Of a DNA stretch of 64,000 nucleotides, positions 17,367 to 26,294 are shown piece after piece. Numbering within the stretch: the first letter of the stretch is position 1; each line of letters opens with the position of its first letter. The notes under the pieces are model-generated. The model worked only from the letters and a program-made list of their open reading frames with translations, was not told where the DNA came from and did not search any database. The position numbers were made by a program, and so were the translations under genes. This stretch comes from Paraburkholderia youngii (GTDB lineage Bacteria; Pseudomonadota; Gammaproteobacteria; Burkholderiales; Burkholderiaceae): contig NZ_JAALDK010000001.1 of assembly GCF_013366925.1 (NCBI RefSeq), forward strand, positions 2,177,089-2,241,088. Direction: 5' to 3'.

Positions 17367-18791
17367 TTACTGTCCGGACGCGACCGTTTCCCCCTGCTCC
17401 CACCCGCCCCCAAGCGACCGGTACAGCGCGATCGCCGAAAGCGCATGCTCGCGCCGCGCCTGGTTCAGCGACTCGGAGTCGCGCAGATACGCTTGCTGCG
17501 CGTCGAGCACATCGAGGAAGCTCGACGCGCCGCCCTTGTACAACTCGGTCGACAGACGCAGCGCATGATTCGACGCATCGAGCGCACCGGCGAGGCGCTG
17601 CACCTGCGCCGCGCCGCTGACGAGATCGCTGCGATTGTCCTCGACCTCCTTCAGCGCCTGCAGCATCGTCTGCTGCAGGCCGAGCTGCGATTCGCGCATG
17701 CGGCTCTCGCTCGCGTCGATGTTCGCGGTGATTCGCCCGGCGTTGAAGATCGGGCTCGTTGCATTCAACGCGGCGCTGAACAGATTGTCAGTCAGCGTCG
17801 GCAAGCCGAGGTACGACGATGCAAGCAGCCCATTCGTCAGGTTGATCTTGAACTGCGGATAGCGCTGGGCTTTCGATACTCCCACTTCCGCCGCACGCTG
17901 TTCGACGAGCGCATAAGCGGTGCGCACGTCGGGCCGATGCAGCAACGCGTCGGACGGCAATACCTGCGGCGCGTTTTGCGCAGGCACCGGAATCTCGCGC
18001 GCGTTGGAAAGCAGCAGCGTATCGAGACTTTCCGGCGTACGCCCCGAATACACGGCGATCAGGCTCAGCTGATGCTGCACCGTCGATTGCATGCGCGGAA
18101 TCTGTGCCTGCAAGTCCTGCAACTGATTTTGCGCACGGGCGACGTCGAGCTGAGTCGACAGTCCATAATGCAGACGCTGCTGCGTGAGCTTCAGCGCGCG
18201 GCTGCGAATCTGCTCGTTGTCGTCGAGGATCTGCAATTGGGCCTGCGCCCAGCGCAGATCGATATACGCAGCCGCCGTGTTCGCCGCGAGCGCGAGCCGC
18301 AACTGGTTCAGCGCCGCAACGCTGCCCGACACCTGCGCCTGCGACGCGAGCACCGCGAGCCGTTCGCCGCCGAACACATCAGGCGTCCAGCTCGCGGCGA
18401 GGCCAAAGCCGGCCTGGCGCACATAGCCGAGCGGCGGCGGCGTATTCTGCCGCTCGGTCGATGCGCCCGCGTTCGCATTCAGCTCCGGCAGCAGAGCCGC
18501 GCGATTCTGCGTCACCAGGTCCTGCGATTGCTTCACACGCTCGGCCGCGGCCTGCACGTCGAGGTTGCCGCTCAATACCGATTCGATCAGCTGATGCATG
18601 ACCGGGTCGCCGAATTGCGCCCACCAGGCATCGGTGTTCACGCTGTCTTGCGGTGCGTCGACGCTCCAGGCGGCCGGAGCCAGCGTCTGCACCGCATGCG
18701 GCAAATCCGCGTGCGTGGCCGGTTGCACCGCGCAGGCCGCGAGCGTCAAAAATGCCGCGCCCGCCACTAACTTCATCACCATCCGTTTCAT
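17367..18791 (-). CDS. NodT-family outer-membrane efflux lipoprotein
   Basis: 474-aa TolC-like outer-membrane factor of the NodT family. The signal peptide ends in a lipobox LAAC (Cys19), so the mature protein is lipid-anchored. It contains the two homologous coiled-coil/barrel halves, with QSQDLVTQNRAALLPELNAN and VGVSKAQRYPQFKINLTNG as the repeated strand-turn elements. It is the third gene of the efflux operon (HlyD-MFS-NodT), 9 bases after the MFS gene. Together they would form an EmrAB-TolC-like tripartite pump across both membranes, probably for aromatic or amphiphilic toxicants. Confidence 0.92.
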   Translation of the reverse strand: MKRMVMKLVAGAAFLTLAACAVQPATHADLPHAVQTLAPAAWSVDAPQDSVNTDAWWAQFGDPVMHQLIESVLSGNLDVQAAAERVKQSQDLVTQNRAALLPELNANAGASTERQNTPPPLGYVRQAGFGLAASWTPDVFGGERLAVLASQAQVSGSVAALNQLRLALAANTAAAYIDLRWAQAQLQILDDNEQIRSRALKLTQQRLHYGLSTQLDVARAQNQLQDLQAQIPRMQSTVQHQLSLIAVYSGRTPESLDTLLLSNAREIPVPAQNAPQVLPSDALLHRPDVRTAYALVEQRAAEVGVSKAQRYPQFKINLTNGLLASSYLGLPTLTDNLFSAALNATSPIFNAGRITANIDASESRMRESQLGLQQTMLQALKEVEDNRSDLVSGAAQVQRLAGALDASNHALRLSTELYKGGASSFLDVLDAQQAYLRDSESLNQARREHALSAIALYRSLGGGWEQGETVASGQ

Positions 18792-18800
18792 GTTGGACTC

Positions 18801-20372
18801 CTAGTGGGCATCGGGCGGGGGCGCGGTGTTGCCGAACGGGCGCGAGAACAGCACGCTCAGCAAGGCAACCACGAAGCACAGCGCAACCGCCAGAAAGGCA
18901 TCGGAGAACGCGAGCACCAGCGCTTCGCGCATCAATGCCTCGTGCAATTCGGCCAGCCCCGCATTCGCGGCATTCAATACGTTGCCGCCGACTGCCGACA
19001 GATACTCGGCCTGCTTCTGCAAGATCGATTCGACGACCGGACGGCCCGCGTTCAGATGTTCGTCGAGCCGTTCGTAATGAAGATTCAGACGGTCGTTCAA
19101 CATCGTGCTGCTGACTGCGATGCCGATCGCGCCGCCGAGATTACGCATCAGATTGAACAGCCCGCTCGCGGAGCGCAGCCGCGACGGCGGCAGCGCGCCG
19201 AGCGCCATCGTCACGATCGGCGGAATACAGAACTGCTGGCCAATTCCGCGCAATGCTTGCGGAATCAGCAACTGCTGCCAGCCCCATTGGTTCGTCAACG
19301 GCACGTACAGATAGCAGCCGATGCCGAACAGCGCGAGGCCGAACACCATCAGCAAGCGCATATCGACAAAGCGCGCGAGCGTCGAGTAAGCGCCAAGCGC
19401 GAGCAACTGAAAACAACCGACCGACAGCAACGCGAGACCGATCTGCAACGAATCGAAGCCGCGCACGCGGGCAAGAAACACCGGCGTCAGAAACACGGTG
19501 CAGAAGATCCCGATCCCGGTGATGAACGACAGCAGACTGCCGATACCGAAGTTGCGCAGAGCAAGCGCGCGTAGATCGACGATCGGTTCCCTCGCGGTGA
19601 ACGCATGCACGAGGAACAGAAACCCGCAGATCGCCGCGACCCACGCGCACAGCACGATAACGTCGTCGCCGAACCAGTTCTTGCGCGGCCCTTCTTCGAG
19701 CACGTATTCGAGGCAGCCGAGAAAACCCGACATCAGCAGGATGCCGATGTAGTCGCCCTTCTTCAGCAGCGACAGATCGACCCTGTCGATATGCACGTAC
19801 TTCGGCACCAGCAGCGTGACGGCGACGCCCGGCACCAGGTTCAGATAGAACAGCCAGTGCCACGACCATTGCGACGTGATCCAGCCGCCGATCACCGGGC
19901 CGATCGTCGGTGCCAGCGACGCGAGCGCGCCGATCGTCGTCGATGCGATCAGACGCTGCTTGCCGGGAAACAACACGAACGCGGTCGTAAACACGGTCGG
20001 GATCATCGCCGCGCCGAGCGCGCCTTGCAGACCGCGAAACAGGATCATCGAGTTGATGTCCCATGCGAGCCCGCACAGCATGCTGGTCACCGTGAAGCCG
20101 AGCGCGGAGAACGTGAAGAGCCACCGCGTCGAGAACACGCGCGTGAGCCACCCCGACATCGGAATCACGATGATCTCCGCGATCAGATACGAGGTCTGCA
20201 CCCACGACAGTTCGTCCTGGCTCGCGGACAGCCCGCCACCGATATCGCGCAGCGACGAGGCGACGATCTGGATATCGAGCGTCGCCATGAAAAAGCCCAC
20301 GCACATCAGCGCGAATGCGAAGACCTTGGTGCGGGTCGGCTGGTCGGCGGGGTTGTCGAGAACTTCGGTCAT
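18801..20372 (-). CDS. DHA2-family MFS drug exporter (EmrB-like)
   Basis: 523-aa, 14-helix DHA2 (EmrB/QacA) major facilitator, an inner-membrane proton antiporter. TM1 motif D1 is visible as FFMATLDIQIVASSL (the LDxTIVNVALP equivalent). Motif A-like GWLTRVFSTRWLF and motif C-like GPVIGGWITSQWSWHW follow. The start MTEVLDN (20372) lies 7 bases after the HlyD stop and is preferred over the longer reading. It works with the adjacent HlyD adaptor and NodT channel, and is presumably derepressed when the MarR proteins encoded upstream bind an aromatic ligand. Confidence 0.93.
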   Translation of the reverse strand: MTEVLDNPADQPTRTKVFAFALMCVGFFMATLDIQIVASSLRDIGGGLSASQDELSWVQTSYLIAEIIVIPMSGWLTRVFSTRWLFTFSALGFTVTSMLCGLAWDINSMILFRGLQGALGAAMIPTVFTTAFVLFPGKQRLIASTTIGALASLAPTIGPVIGGWITSQWSWHWLFYLNLVPGVAVTLLVPKYVHIDRVDLSLLKKGDYIGILLMSGFLGCLEYVLEEGPRKNWFGDDVIVLCAWVAAICGFLFLVHAFTAREPIVDLRALALRNFGIGSLLSFITGIGIFCTVFLTPVFLARVRGFDSLQIGLALLSVGCFQLLALGAYSTLARFVDMRLLMVFGLALFGIGCYLYVPLTNQWGWQQLLIPQALRGIGQQFCIPPIVTMALGALPPSRLRSASGLFNLMRNLGGAIGIAVSSTMLNDRLNLHYERLDEHLNAGRPVVESILQKQAEYLSAVGGNVLNAANAGLAELHEALMREALVLAFSDAFLAVALCFVVALLSVLFSRPFGNTAPPPDAH

Positions 20373-20379
20373 GATCGAT

Positions 20380-21480
20380 TCATCCTTGCGCGGCCGGATG
20401 GCGCGCATCGACGTGCACTTTCACCGTCGCGGAGAGGCCGGGACGCAACACGCCTTGCAGGTCCTTCGGCACGTCGAGGCGCACGCGCACCGGCACGCGC
20501 TGCACGATCTTCGTGAAGTTGCCGGTCGCGTTTTCCGCGGGCAATACGCTGAAAGTCGCGCCGGTCGCCGGCGCAAGGCTTTCGACCACGCCGTGCAGCG
20601 CGGTATTCGACGCGTCGAGCTGGACCTCGACGCTGTCGCCCGCGCGCATCTTGCGCAGCTGGTCTTCCTTGAAGTTCGCGTCGATCCACAGGCCGCTCGC
20701 GGGTACGACGGTCAGCAGCGACACGCCGGTGTTGGCGAGCAGCCCGACGCGCGCGGTCCGATTGCCGACATAGCCGTCGATCGGACTGCGGATCGTGGTG
20801 TATTCCACGTTCAACGCGGCGACGCGCTGGGCGGCCTGCGCGGTCGCGATGCGCGCTTTCGCGTCGCCGATCTGCGCGTCGAGCACCGCGATCTGGCGTT
20901 GCGCCGCGAGCAGCGCCGCGCCGCTGCGATCGACCGCGGCGCGCGCTTTGGTCAGATCCGCATCGGCTTTCTCGACGACCTGGTTCGACACCGCGTCGTC
21001 CTTCACGAGCTCGCGGTAGCGTATCTGGTCGGCCGCGCTGCGCGTCAGCTCGGCGCCCGACGCGCGGACCTCCGCGGCCTGCTCGTTGATCGCCGCGAGT
21101 TGCAGCGATTTCTTTGCTTCGAGCTCGGTGACGGAGGCCTGCGCGCTTTCCACTTCCGCGTTGGCCTGCGCGAGACGCGCGTCGTAATCGCGGGCGTCGA
21201 GTCGCACCAGGACCTGGTTCGCGTGCACGAACTCGTTGTCGCGCACCAGCACCTCGGTGACGAAGCCGTTGACCTTCGGCGCCATCACCGTGACATCACC
21301 GCCGACGTAGGCATCATCGGTCGTCTCGATGAAGCGGCCGACGAAGAACCAGTGCGACGTGGCCAGCGCCAGCACGACGAGAACGGACAGAATCGCGAGC
21401 AGCATCCACGGGATACGCCGCGCCGCTCGGGCGGGTTGTACCGCGCTCGGGGGCGCGACGGTCGAGGGAGTTGTGGACAT
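20380..21480 (-). CDS. HlyD/EmrA-type membrane fusion protein
   Basis: 366-aa periplasmic adaptor. One N-terminal TM helix (about 20-40) is followed by the EmrA motif ETTDDAYVGGDVTVMAPKVN (biotinyl-lipoyl half). A long coiled-coil hairpin (about 95-215) and a beta-barrel domain (VEYTTIRSPIDGYVGN) follow. The start is set at 21480, where MSTTPS precedes the TM helix; the 35 extra upstream codons run through the operator. It is the first gene of the efflux operon; a GTGC-type palindrome lies 12 bases before the ATG. Confidence 0.92.
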   Translation of the reverse strand: MSTTPSTVAPPSAVQPARAARRIPWMLLAILSVLVVLALATSHWFFVGRFIETTDDAYVGGDVTVMAPKVNGFVTEVLVRDNEFVHANQVLVRLDARDYDARLAQANAEVESAQASVTELEAKKSLQLAAINEQAAEVRASGAELTRSAADQIRYRELVKDDAVSNQVVEKADADLTKARAAVDRSGAALLAAQRQIAVLDAQIGDAKARIATAQAAQRVAALNVEYTTIRSPIDGYVGNRTARVGLLANTGVSLLTVVPASGLWIDANFKEDQLRKMRAGDSVEVQLDASNTALHGVVESLAPATGATFSVLPAENATGNFTKIVQRVPVRVRLDVPKDLQGVLRPGLSATVKVHVDARHPAAQG

Positions 21481-21491
21481 GATGTCGATAT

Positions 21492-21503
21492 GTGCGTATG
21501 CAC
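21492..21503. promoter_or_regulatory. MarR operator copy 1 (efflux operon)
   Basis: GTGCGTATGCAC, one mismatch from the perfect palindrome GTGCATATGCAC found in front of both MarR genes. It lies immediately upstream of the hlyD start, where bound protein would block transcription or its elongation. Confidence 0.7.
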
Positions 21504-21559
21504 TCTTCAGGTTGAAAAAAACGGCGCAGTGCGCCGGCCTGCTACCTTCAGCGTTTATG

Positions 21560-21982
21560 TCAAAGCGAAACTTTGGTGATGGCAAATAGCTCGCTGCGCA
21601 GCGCGGCCGCGCGCTTCACGCCGAAGCGGTGCTCGAACTCGGCCTGCGCGGCGTACCAATACGCGCGGGCTGAGGCTAGCCGCTGTTCGCCCTCGGGTGT
21701 CAGCGAGATCAGCAGCGTGCGCGCATCCGCGCCCAGTGCCTCGCTCGACACGAGCCCGTCGCGGCGCAGCGGCTGGATCGTGCGGACCAGCGTGGTGCGC
21801 TGCATGCGCATGGCTTCGGCTATCTGCTTCATCGTCATCGGGCCGGTGTGCTTCAGACGCCCCAGCAGCGAAAACTGCGTGATGGTCAGGCCGACATTCG
21901 ACAGATGCCGGTCATAAATCTGCGATACGTGACGCGCAGCCTGGCGGATCGCAAAGCAGTCGTCGTCTAGGAGCGCTTCCAT
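21560..21982 (-). CDS. MarR-family regulator 1 of the efflux locus
   Basis: 140-aa winged-helix MarR protein. The dimerisation helix CFAIRQAARHVSQIYDRHL is followed by the recognition helix region MTMKQIAEAMRMQRTTLVRT and the wing SSEALGADARTLLISLTPEG. It is predicted to repress the HlyD-MFS-NodT operon 79 bases downstream. It is roughly 55-60% identical by eye to the adjacent MarR 2, so the two are tandem duplicates. The ATG at 21982 is preferred; upstream codons lie in the palindrome. A conserved Cys near residue 9 (DDDCFAIRQ) is shared with MarR 2 (ECNCFALRQ) and could be redox-sensitive. Confidence 0.92.
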   Translation of the reverse strand: MEALLDDDCFAIRQAARHVSQIYDRHLSNVGLTITQFSLLGRLKHTGPMTMKQIAEAMRMQRTTLVRTIQPLRRDGLVSSEALGADARTLLISLTPEGEQRLASARAYWYAAQAEFEHRFGVKRAAALRSELFAITKVSL

Positions 21983-22008
21983 TCGCTGCACTTCCCTTTG
22001 TTCATTAG

Positions 22009-22020
22009 TGCATATGCACA
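22009..22020. promoter_or_regulatory. MarR operator copy 2
   Basis: GTGCATATGCAC, a perfect 12-bp palindrome 27 bases upstream of the MarR 1 start codon. Confidence 0.75.
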
Positions 22021-22065
22021 CAAAGCGGCGTTATAAAACCCGCCGAGGCGGGTTCCGGTGCCGCT

Positions 22066-22488
22066 CTAGTCGGTGATGCTGAACAGCTCCGCGCGCAGCG
22101 TCTTCGCGCGGGCGCGACCGAACTTCTTTTCGAATTCGTCCTGCGCGGCGCGCCATGCGACCGAGGCCTGATCGAAGGTGGTTTCGCCCTTTTCCGTCAG
22201 GCTGAACAGCAGCGTGCGGTTGTCGTGGTCCGCCGCTTCGGCCAGCACGAGGCCGTCGCGCTGCAGCGGCTTCATTGCGCGGACCAGCGTGGTGCGCTCC
22301 ATGACCATCGCGTCCGCGAGCTCCGCCATCGGCAGGTTCGGGGTGCGCGCGAGCTTTGCCAGAATCGTGAACTGCGCAGCCGTCAGCCCCACGCTGCCGA
22401 GATGGCGCTCGTAGATCTGCGTGACATGCCGCGCCGCCTGGCGCAGCGCAAAGCAGTTGCATTCGTCGTAGGAGACAGGGCGGTTCAT
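22066..22488 (-). CDS. MarR-family regulator 2 of the efflux locus
   Basis: 140-aa MarR winged-helix regulator and tandem paralogue of MarR 1. The dimer helix reads CFALRQAARHVTQIYERHL, the recognition region LPMAELADAMVMERTTLVRA, and the wing AEAADHDNRTLLFSLTEKG. It adds a second Cys (ECNCFAL). It starts at 22488 with MNRPVSYDE; the upstream codons overlap the operator. Having its own operator copy (22505-22516) as well as one in front of MarR 1 implies auto-regulation and cross-regulation. The two proteins may form heterodimers or answer different ligands on one operator. Confidence 0.92.
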   Translation of the reverse strand: MNRPVSYDECNCFALRQAARHVTQIYERHLGSVGLTAAQFTILAKLARTPNLPMAELADAMVMERTTLVRAMKPLQRDGLVLAEAADHDNRTLLFSLTEKGETTFDQASVAWRAAQDEFEKKFGRARAKTLRAELFSITD

Positions 22489-22504
22489 GCAAGCAAGTCT
22501 ATGT

Positions 22505-22516
22505 GTGCATATGCAC
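22505..22516. promoter_or_regulatory. MarR operator copy 3
   Basis: GTGCATATGCAC, a perfect 12-bp palindrome 16 bases upstream of the MarR 2 start codon; identical to copy 2. Confidence 0.75.
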
Positions 22517-22597
22517 GGTGTCAAGTTTTTCTGTGAGCGGCTGGTAAATGCCTCGTCGGTAGCGCGACGGCGCGTTGAGTTTGCGACTTGCCAGCCT

Positions 22598-22620
22598 CGC
22601 TTGTTATGTTATAACATTTC
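22598..22620 (+). promoter_or_regulatory. Zur-like box upstream of the TonB receptor operon
   Basis: The 15-base core TGTTATGTTATAACA (22602-22616) matches the proteobacterial Zur core TGTTATANTATAACA at every defined position but one, and the flanking TTTC on the right also fits. It lies in the 420-base gap between the MarR genes and the TonB-dependent receptor, about 290 bases before the receptor ATG. The rest of the gap shows only an 8-bp GC hairpin at 22774-22797 (CGACGGGC/GCCCGTCG). Confidence 0.65.
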
Positions 22621-22908
22621 TGGAGATCGGTGCTCCGGCGCTGTCGTTGTCTCAGATGCGCCCACCGCGACGCTCAACAAAATCCGTCCGACCTATGAGC
22701 GGACTGTCCATACTCAATCGCCGCTTATGACCAAGTTGCCTCCCGTTCCCATCGAAACGTCGTCCTGATTGATCGACGGGCTTGCCGTCGCCCGTCGTCC
22801 ACCTCCAGTTCGCCTGTCCTTCCCTTGCCAGCCAGGGGCGAGGTCGGTGAGCTATTGCCGAACACTTTCGATTCATCAATCGCATCGTCCATAGAGCGAG
22901 CAACAACA

Positions 22909-25254
22909 ATGAAAAAACGCACAACAACCGCGCAGGCGGCGATCGTGTTCTGTGCCGTCATCTCGGGCGCATGGGGCGCGCCGGGCAACGCCGTATTGAC
23001 GGGAACTGTCTCCGATCCTCTGGGACATCCCGTCGCTCACGCGAAAGTCGAGATACAGGACGCGAGCGGCGCCTCCGTCAACATGTCCAGCACGGACACG
23101 TCGGGCCATTTCTCGATCGACGGGGTGGCACCCGGCACGTATGCGATCGTCGTCACCGCTACCGGCTTTGCGAGCGGCAGCAGCATCGCGACGACCCAGT
23201 CCGGCGCCCCGGCGAGCGTCAGCGTGCAACTGCAAAAGAGCGACACACTCGACGTGCAGGTCAACGCTCGACGTCTGAACGCGGCGCGCAACGGCCTGCT
23301 GCCCGAGACGGGCAGCAGCGTCTACCGGTTCACGCAGGCGGATATCGATACGATGCCGGCGGGCGCGAACACGCCGCTCAATCAGGTCTTGCTGCAAGCG
23401 CCCGGCGTCGCCAACGACTCGTTCGGCCAGTTGCACGTGCGCGGCGAGCACGCCAATCTGCAATACCGGATCAACGGCATCATCATTCCAGAGCCGATCA
23501 GCGGCTTCGGCCAGTCGCTCGACACGCGCATCATCGATCAGCTGAACCTGCTCACCGGCGCCCTGCCCGCGCAGTACGGCTACCGCACGGCCGGGATCGT
23601 CGACATTCGCACCAAATCGGGCGACACGGGCAGCGGGGGCTCGATCGACGTGTTCGGCGGCAGCCATCAGACCGTCAAAACGAGTGCCGATGTGTTCGGC
23701 AGCCAAGGACCGTTCAGCTACTACCTGAGCGGCTCGCTCGGCATGAACAACCTCGGCATCGAGAATCCGACCGCAAGCGCCAATGCGATTCACGATCACA
23801 CGCGCGAGGGCAATGCGTTCGGCTATCTGTCGTATCTGATCAACCCGCTCACGCGCGTGAGCCTGCTGTTCGGCGCGACCAGCAACCAGTTCGAGATTCC
23901 GAACACGCCGGGGTTGACGCCGAACTTCGCGCTCGCCGACCACACCACGTTCGATTCGTCGCAACTTAACGAAACGCAATCGGAGCTGAACAACTTCGCG
24001 GCGCTGGCGCTTCAGGGCACCAACGGCGGCGCGCTCGACTACCAGGTCGCCTTCTTCACGCGCTACACGCGCACGAAGTTCAATCCCGATCCGATCGGCG
24101 ACCTGATGTTCAACGGCGTGGCATCGGAGGACTTCCATAGCAACACGGCCAACGGCGTGCAGGTCGATACGACCTGGCGCGTCAACGACAGTCACACGGT
24201 TCGCGCGGGTGTTTTCTTCCAGCAGGAGCATGCGGTATTCGACAACAGCGTGACCGTCTTCCCCGCCGACGCGAACGGCAACCAGCTCTCCGACGTACCC
24301 TTCAACATCCAGGACAGCAGTAGCAAGACCGGCTATCTGTACAGCCTGTACGCCCAGGACGAATGGAAGCTGACCGATCGGCTCACGCTGAACTATGGCT
24401 TGCGCTACGACCGCATGGACGAGTACACGAGCGCGAGCCAGTTGAGCCCGCGCGTGGGCCTCGTCTACACGCTCACACCGTCGACGACACTGCACGCCGG
24501 CTACGCGCGCTACTTCACGCCACCGCCGTTCGAACTCGTATCCGGCTCGACGATATCGAAATTCAACGGTACGACCAATCAGAGTCCGACAACCCAGAAC
24601 GATCCCGTACAGCCGGAACGCAGCCACTACTTCGACCTCGGCATCACGCAGAAGCTCGGCCCTTCCGTCACGCTAGGACTCGACGCGTACTACAAGAAAT
24701 CGACCGACCTGCTCGACGAAGGACAGTTCGGCTCCGCGCTGATCTTCACGCCGTTCAACTATCAATACGGCAAAACGTATGGTGTGGAATTCACCGCCAA
24801 CTACAAACAGGACAACCTCTCCGCGTATCTGAACCTCGCCTATAGCCGCGCGCAAGGTAAGAACATCAACTCCGCGCAGTTCAACTTCGACGCGGACGAG
24901 CTGGCATTCATCTCGAACCACTGGGTGTTTCTCGATCACGACCAGCGCGTGACGGCATCGTTCGGCGCGGCCTACGACTTTCACCAAACTACCTTCACGT
25001 TCGACGGCATCGTCGGCTCGGGTCTGCGCAGCGGCTTTGCGAACACCGATCGTCTGCCCGTTTATGCGCAGTTCAACCTCGGCGCGATCCAGCACTTCAA
25101 CGAGCCAATGATCGGCAAGTTCGATGCGCGGTTGGTGGTCATCAACGCATTCAACCGCGTTTACCAGTTGCGCGATGGTTCGGGCATCGGCGTCGGCGCG
25201 CCGCAGTACGGTCCGCATTTCGCCGTCTATGCGGGCGTGACGAAGTACTTCTGA
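22909..25254 (+). CDS. TonB-dependent receptor with CarboxypepD_reg N-domain
   Basis: 781-aa outer-membrane transporter. The signal peptide ends near SGAWGAPGN. A carboxypeptidase-regulatory-like beta domain follows (about 28-110; AVLTGTVSDPLGHPVAHAKV). Next come the plug (GANTPLNQVLLQAPGVANDS, then QLHVRGEHANLQYRINGIII) and a 22-strand barrel ending GVTKYF with C-terminal Phe. The start at 22909 heads the signal peptide; earlier codons are non-coding. It is followed by its own exbB, exbD and tonB, so this receptor has dedicated energisation. The Zur-like box suggests zinc or a zinc chelate as substrate; the protein itself shows no His-rich loop to confirm this. Confidence 0.93.
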   Translation: MKKRTTTAQAAIVFCAVISGAWGAPGNAVLTGTVSDPLGHPVAHAKVEIQDASGASVNMSSTDTSGHFSIDGVAPGTYAIVVTATGFASGSSIATTQSGAPASVSVQLQKSDTLDVQVNARRLNAARNGLLPETGSSVYRFTQADIDTMPAGANTPLNQVLLQAPGVANDSFGQLHVRGEHANLQYRINGIIIPEPISGFGQSLDTRIIDQLNLLTGALPAQYGYRTAGIVDIRTKSGDTGSGGSIDVFGGSHQTVKTSADVFGSQGPFSYYLSGSLGMNNLGIENPTASANAIHDHTREGNAFGYLSYLINPLTRVSLLFGATSNQFEIPNTPGLTPNFALADHTTFDSSQLNETQSELNNFAALALQGTNGGALDYQVAFFTRYTRTKFNPDPIGDLMFNGVASEDFHSNTANGVQVDTTWRVNDSHTVRAGVFFQQEHAVFDNSVTVFPADANGNQLSDVPFNIQDSSSKTGYLYSLYAQDEWKLTDRLTLNYGLRYDRMDEYTSASQLSPRVGLVYTLTPSTTLHAGYARYFTPPPFELVSGSTISKFNGTTNQSPTTQNDPVQPERSHYFDLGITQKLGPSVTLGLDAYYKKSTDLLDEGQFGSALIFTPFNYQYGKTYGVEFTANYKQDNLSAYLNLAYSRAQGKNINSAQFNFDADELAFISNHWVFLDHDQRVTASFGAAYDFHQTTFTFDGIVGSGLRSGFANTDRLPVYAQFNLGAIQHFNEPMIGKFDARLVVINAFNRVYQLRDGSGIGVGAPQYGPHFAVYAGVTKYF

Positions 25255-25275
25255 ACGACCGTTAGGAGAACCATC

Positions 25276-25899
25276 ATGCAGGAATGGACAGGGTTTATCG
25301 CGGCGATGCGTACTGGCGGATGGATCATGTATCCGCTCAGCGTGCTCGGCGTGCTCGCGTTGACGATCATCATCGAGCGGGCCTATGTGTTTGCCCGCTT
25401 CGCAAGCGCACCGGCGCGTCTTCTGCAACCCGCGTCAGCCGATGACCACCGGCTCGACGGTCTCGCCCCGTACCACGCGTTTCGGCGCATGGCCGCGCCG
25501 TGGCAGCCAGAAACGAATGCGCCGATGTGGCTGCGCGAGGCGTCGGCGCAATCGATCGCGTCGCAGATCGAGCGCGACATGGGGCGAGGTCTGTGGCTGC
25601 TCGAAACGATCGTCACGGCGGCGCCGCTGCTCGGCCTGCTCGGCACGATCGTCGGGATGATGAAATCGTTCCAGCTGTTCGGCGGCAATGGGCTCGTCGA
25701 TCCGGGCGGTGTCACGGGCGGGGTCGCGCAGTCGCTGGTGGCAACCGCGATTGGATTGATCGTCGCGGTCTTCGCGCTGTTCGCGTTCAATTATTTTTCA
25801 CGACGGCTCGAGCGTCTGATGGATGACCTTGAACTGTTCGCCAACGCGCGACTCAGCGCACTGCGCCTGCAGCACGAGACGCGCGGAGAGCGAGGATGA
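25276..25899 (+). CDS. exbB: ExbB-type proton channel subunit
   Basis: 207-aa ExbB/TolQ/MotA-family protein. TM1 lies at about 15-35 (WIMYPLSVLGVLALTIIIERAY). TM2/TM3 are at 113-135 and 150-175, with the family signature TAAPLLGLLGTIVGMMKSF. It forms the pentameric proton channel with ExbD that energises TonB. AGGAGA precedes the ATG, 21 bases after the receptor stop, and the stop overlaps the exbD ATG in ATGA. This is an operon-specific copy rather than a housekeeping one. Confidence 0.93.
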   Translation: MQEWTGFIAAMRTGGWIMYPLSVLGVLALTIIIERAYVFARFASAPARLLQPASADDHRLDGLAPYHAFRRMAAPWQPETNAPMWLREASAQSIASQIERDMGRGLWLLETIVTAAPLLGLLGTIVGMMKSFQLFGGNGLVDPGGVTGGVAQSLVATAIGLIVAVFALFAFNYFSRRLERLMDDLELFANARLSALRLQHETRGERG

Positions 25900-26294
25900 A
25901 ACTCAAACGCTCGCGCGCCTCGCGGCGCGGCCGCATTGAAATCATTCCGATGATCGACGTGATGTTCTTTCTGCTCGCGACCTTCATGCTCGCCTCGCTC
26001 ACAATGCAGCGTCTCGATGCGGTGCGAATCAATCTGCCTTCGGGACACGCGCAGCCGATCAGCACGAGCGAGCCGCTGACGATATCGGTGAGCGGCAACG
26101 ACGAGGTCTCAGTCAATCGCCATGTCGTTCGCGCGGATCAGATCGAGCCCGAAGTAAAGCGCCTGCTGCGCGCGGACGGTAACGTCGTGATCGCGGCCGA
26201 CGATCACGCGGGTCACGGCGCGGTCGTGCAGGCGATGCTCGCGGCGCGTCGCGCGGGCGCCGAACACTTTCTGATCGCCGTGCATCGTGATTGA
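25896..26294 (+). CDS. exbD: ExbD-type proton channel subunit
   Basis: 132-aa ExbD/TolR protein: short basic cytoplasmic start, then one TM helix (about 17-37) with the proton-carrying Asp in IIPMIDVMFFLLATFMLASL, then a periplasmic domain. It overlaps exbB by 4 bases and tonB by 8 bases, indicating translational coupling of the three energising subunits. Confidence 0.94.
   Translation: MKLKRSRASRRGRIEIIPMIDVMFFLLATFMLASLTMQRLDAVRINLPSGHAQPISTSEPLTISVSGNDEVSVNRHVVRADQIEPEVKRLLRADGNVVIAADDHAGHGAVVQAMLAARRAGAEHFLIAVHRD

Noticed and set aside
22740..22880. Possible cobalamin riboswitch upstream of the TonB receptor
   Set aside because: AGCCAGGGGCGAGG vaguely resembles a B12 box, but the conserved core and the other paired elements are missing; only a simple GC hairpin is present.
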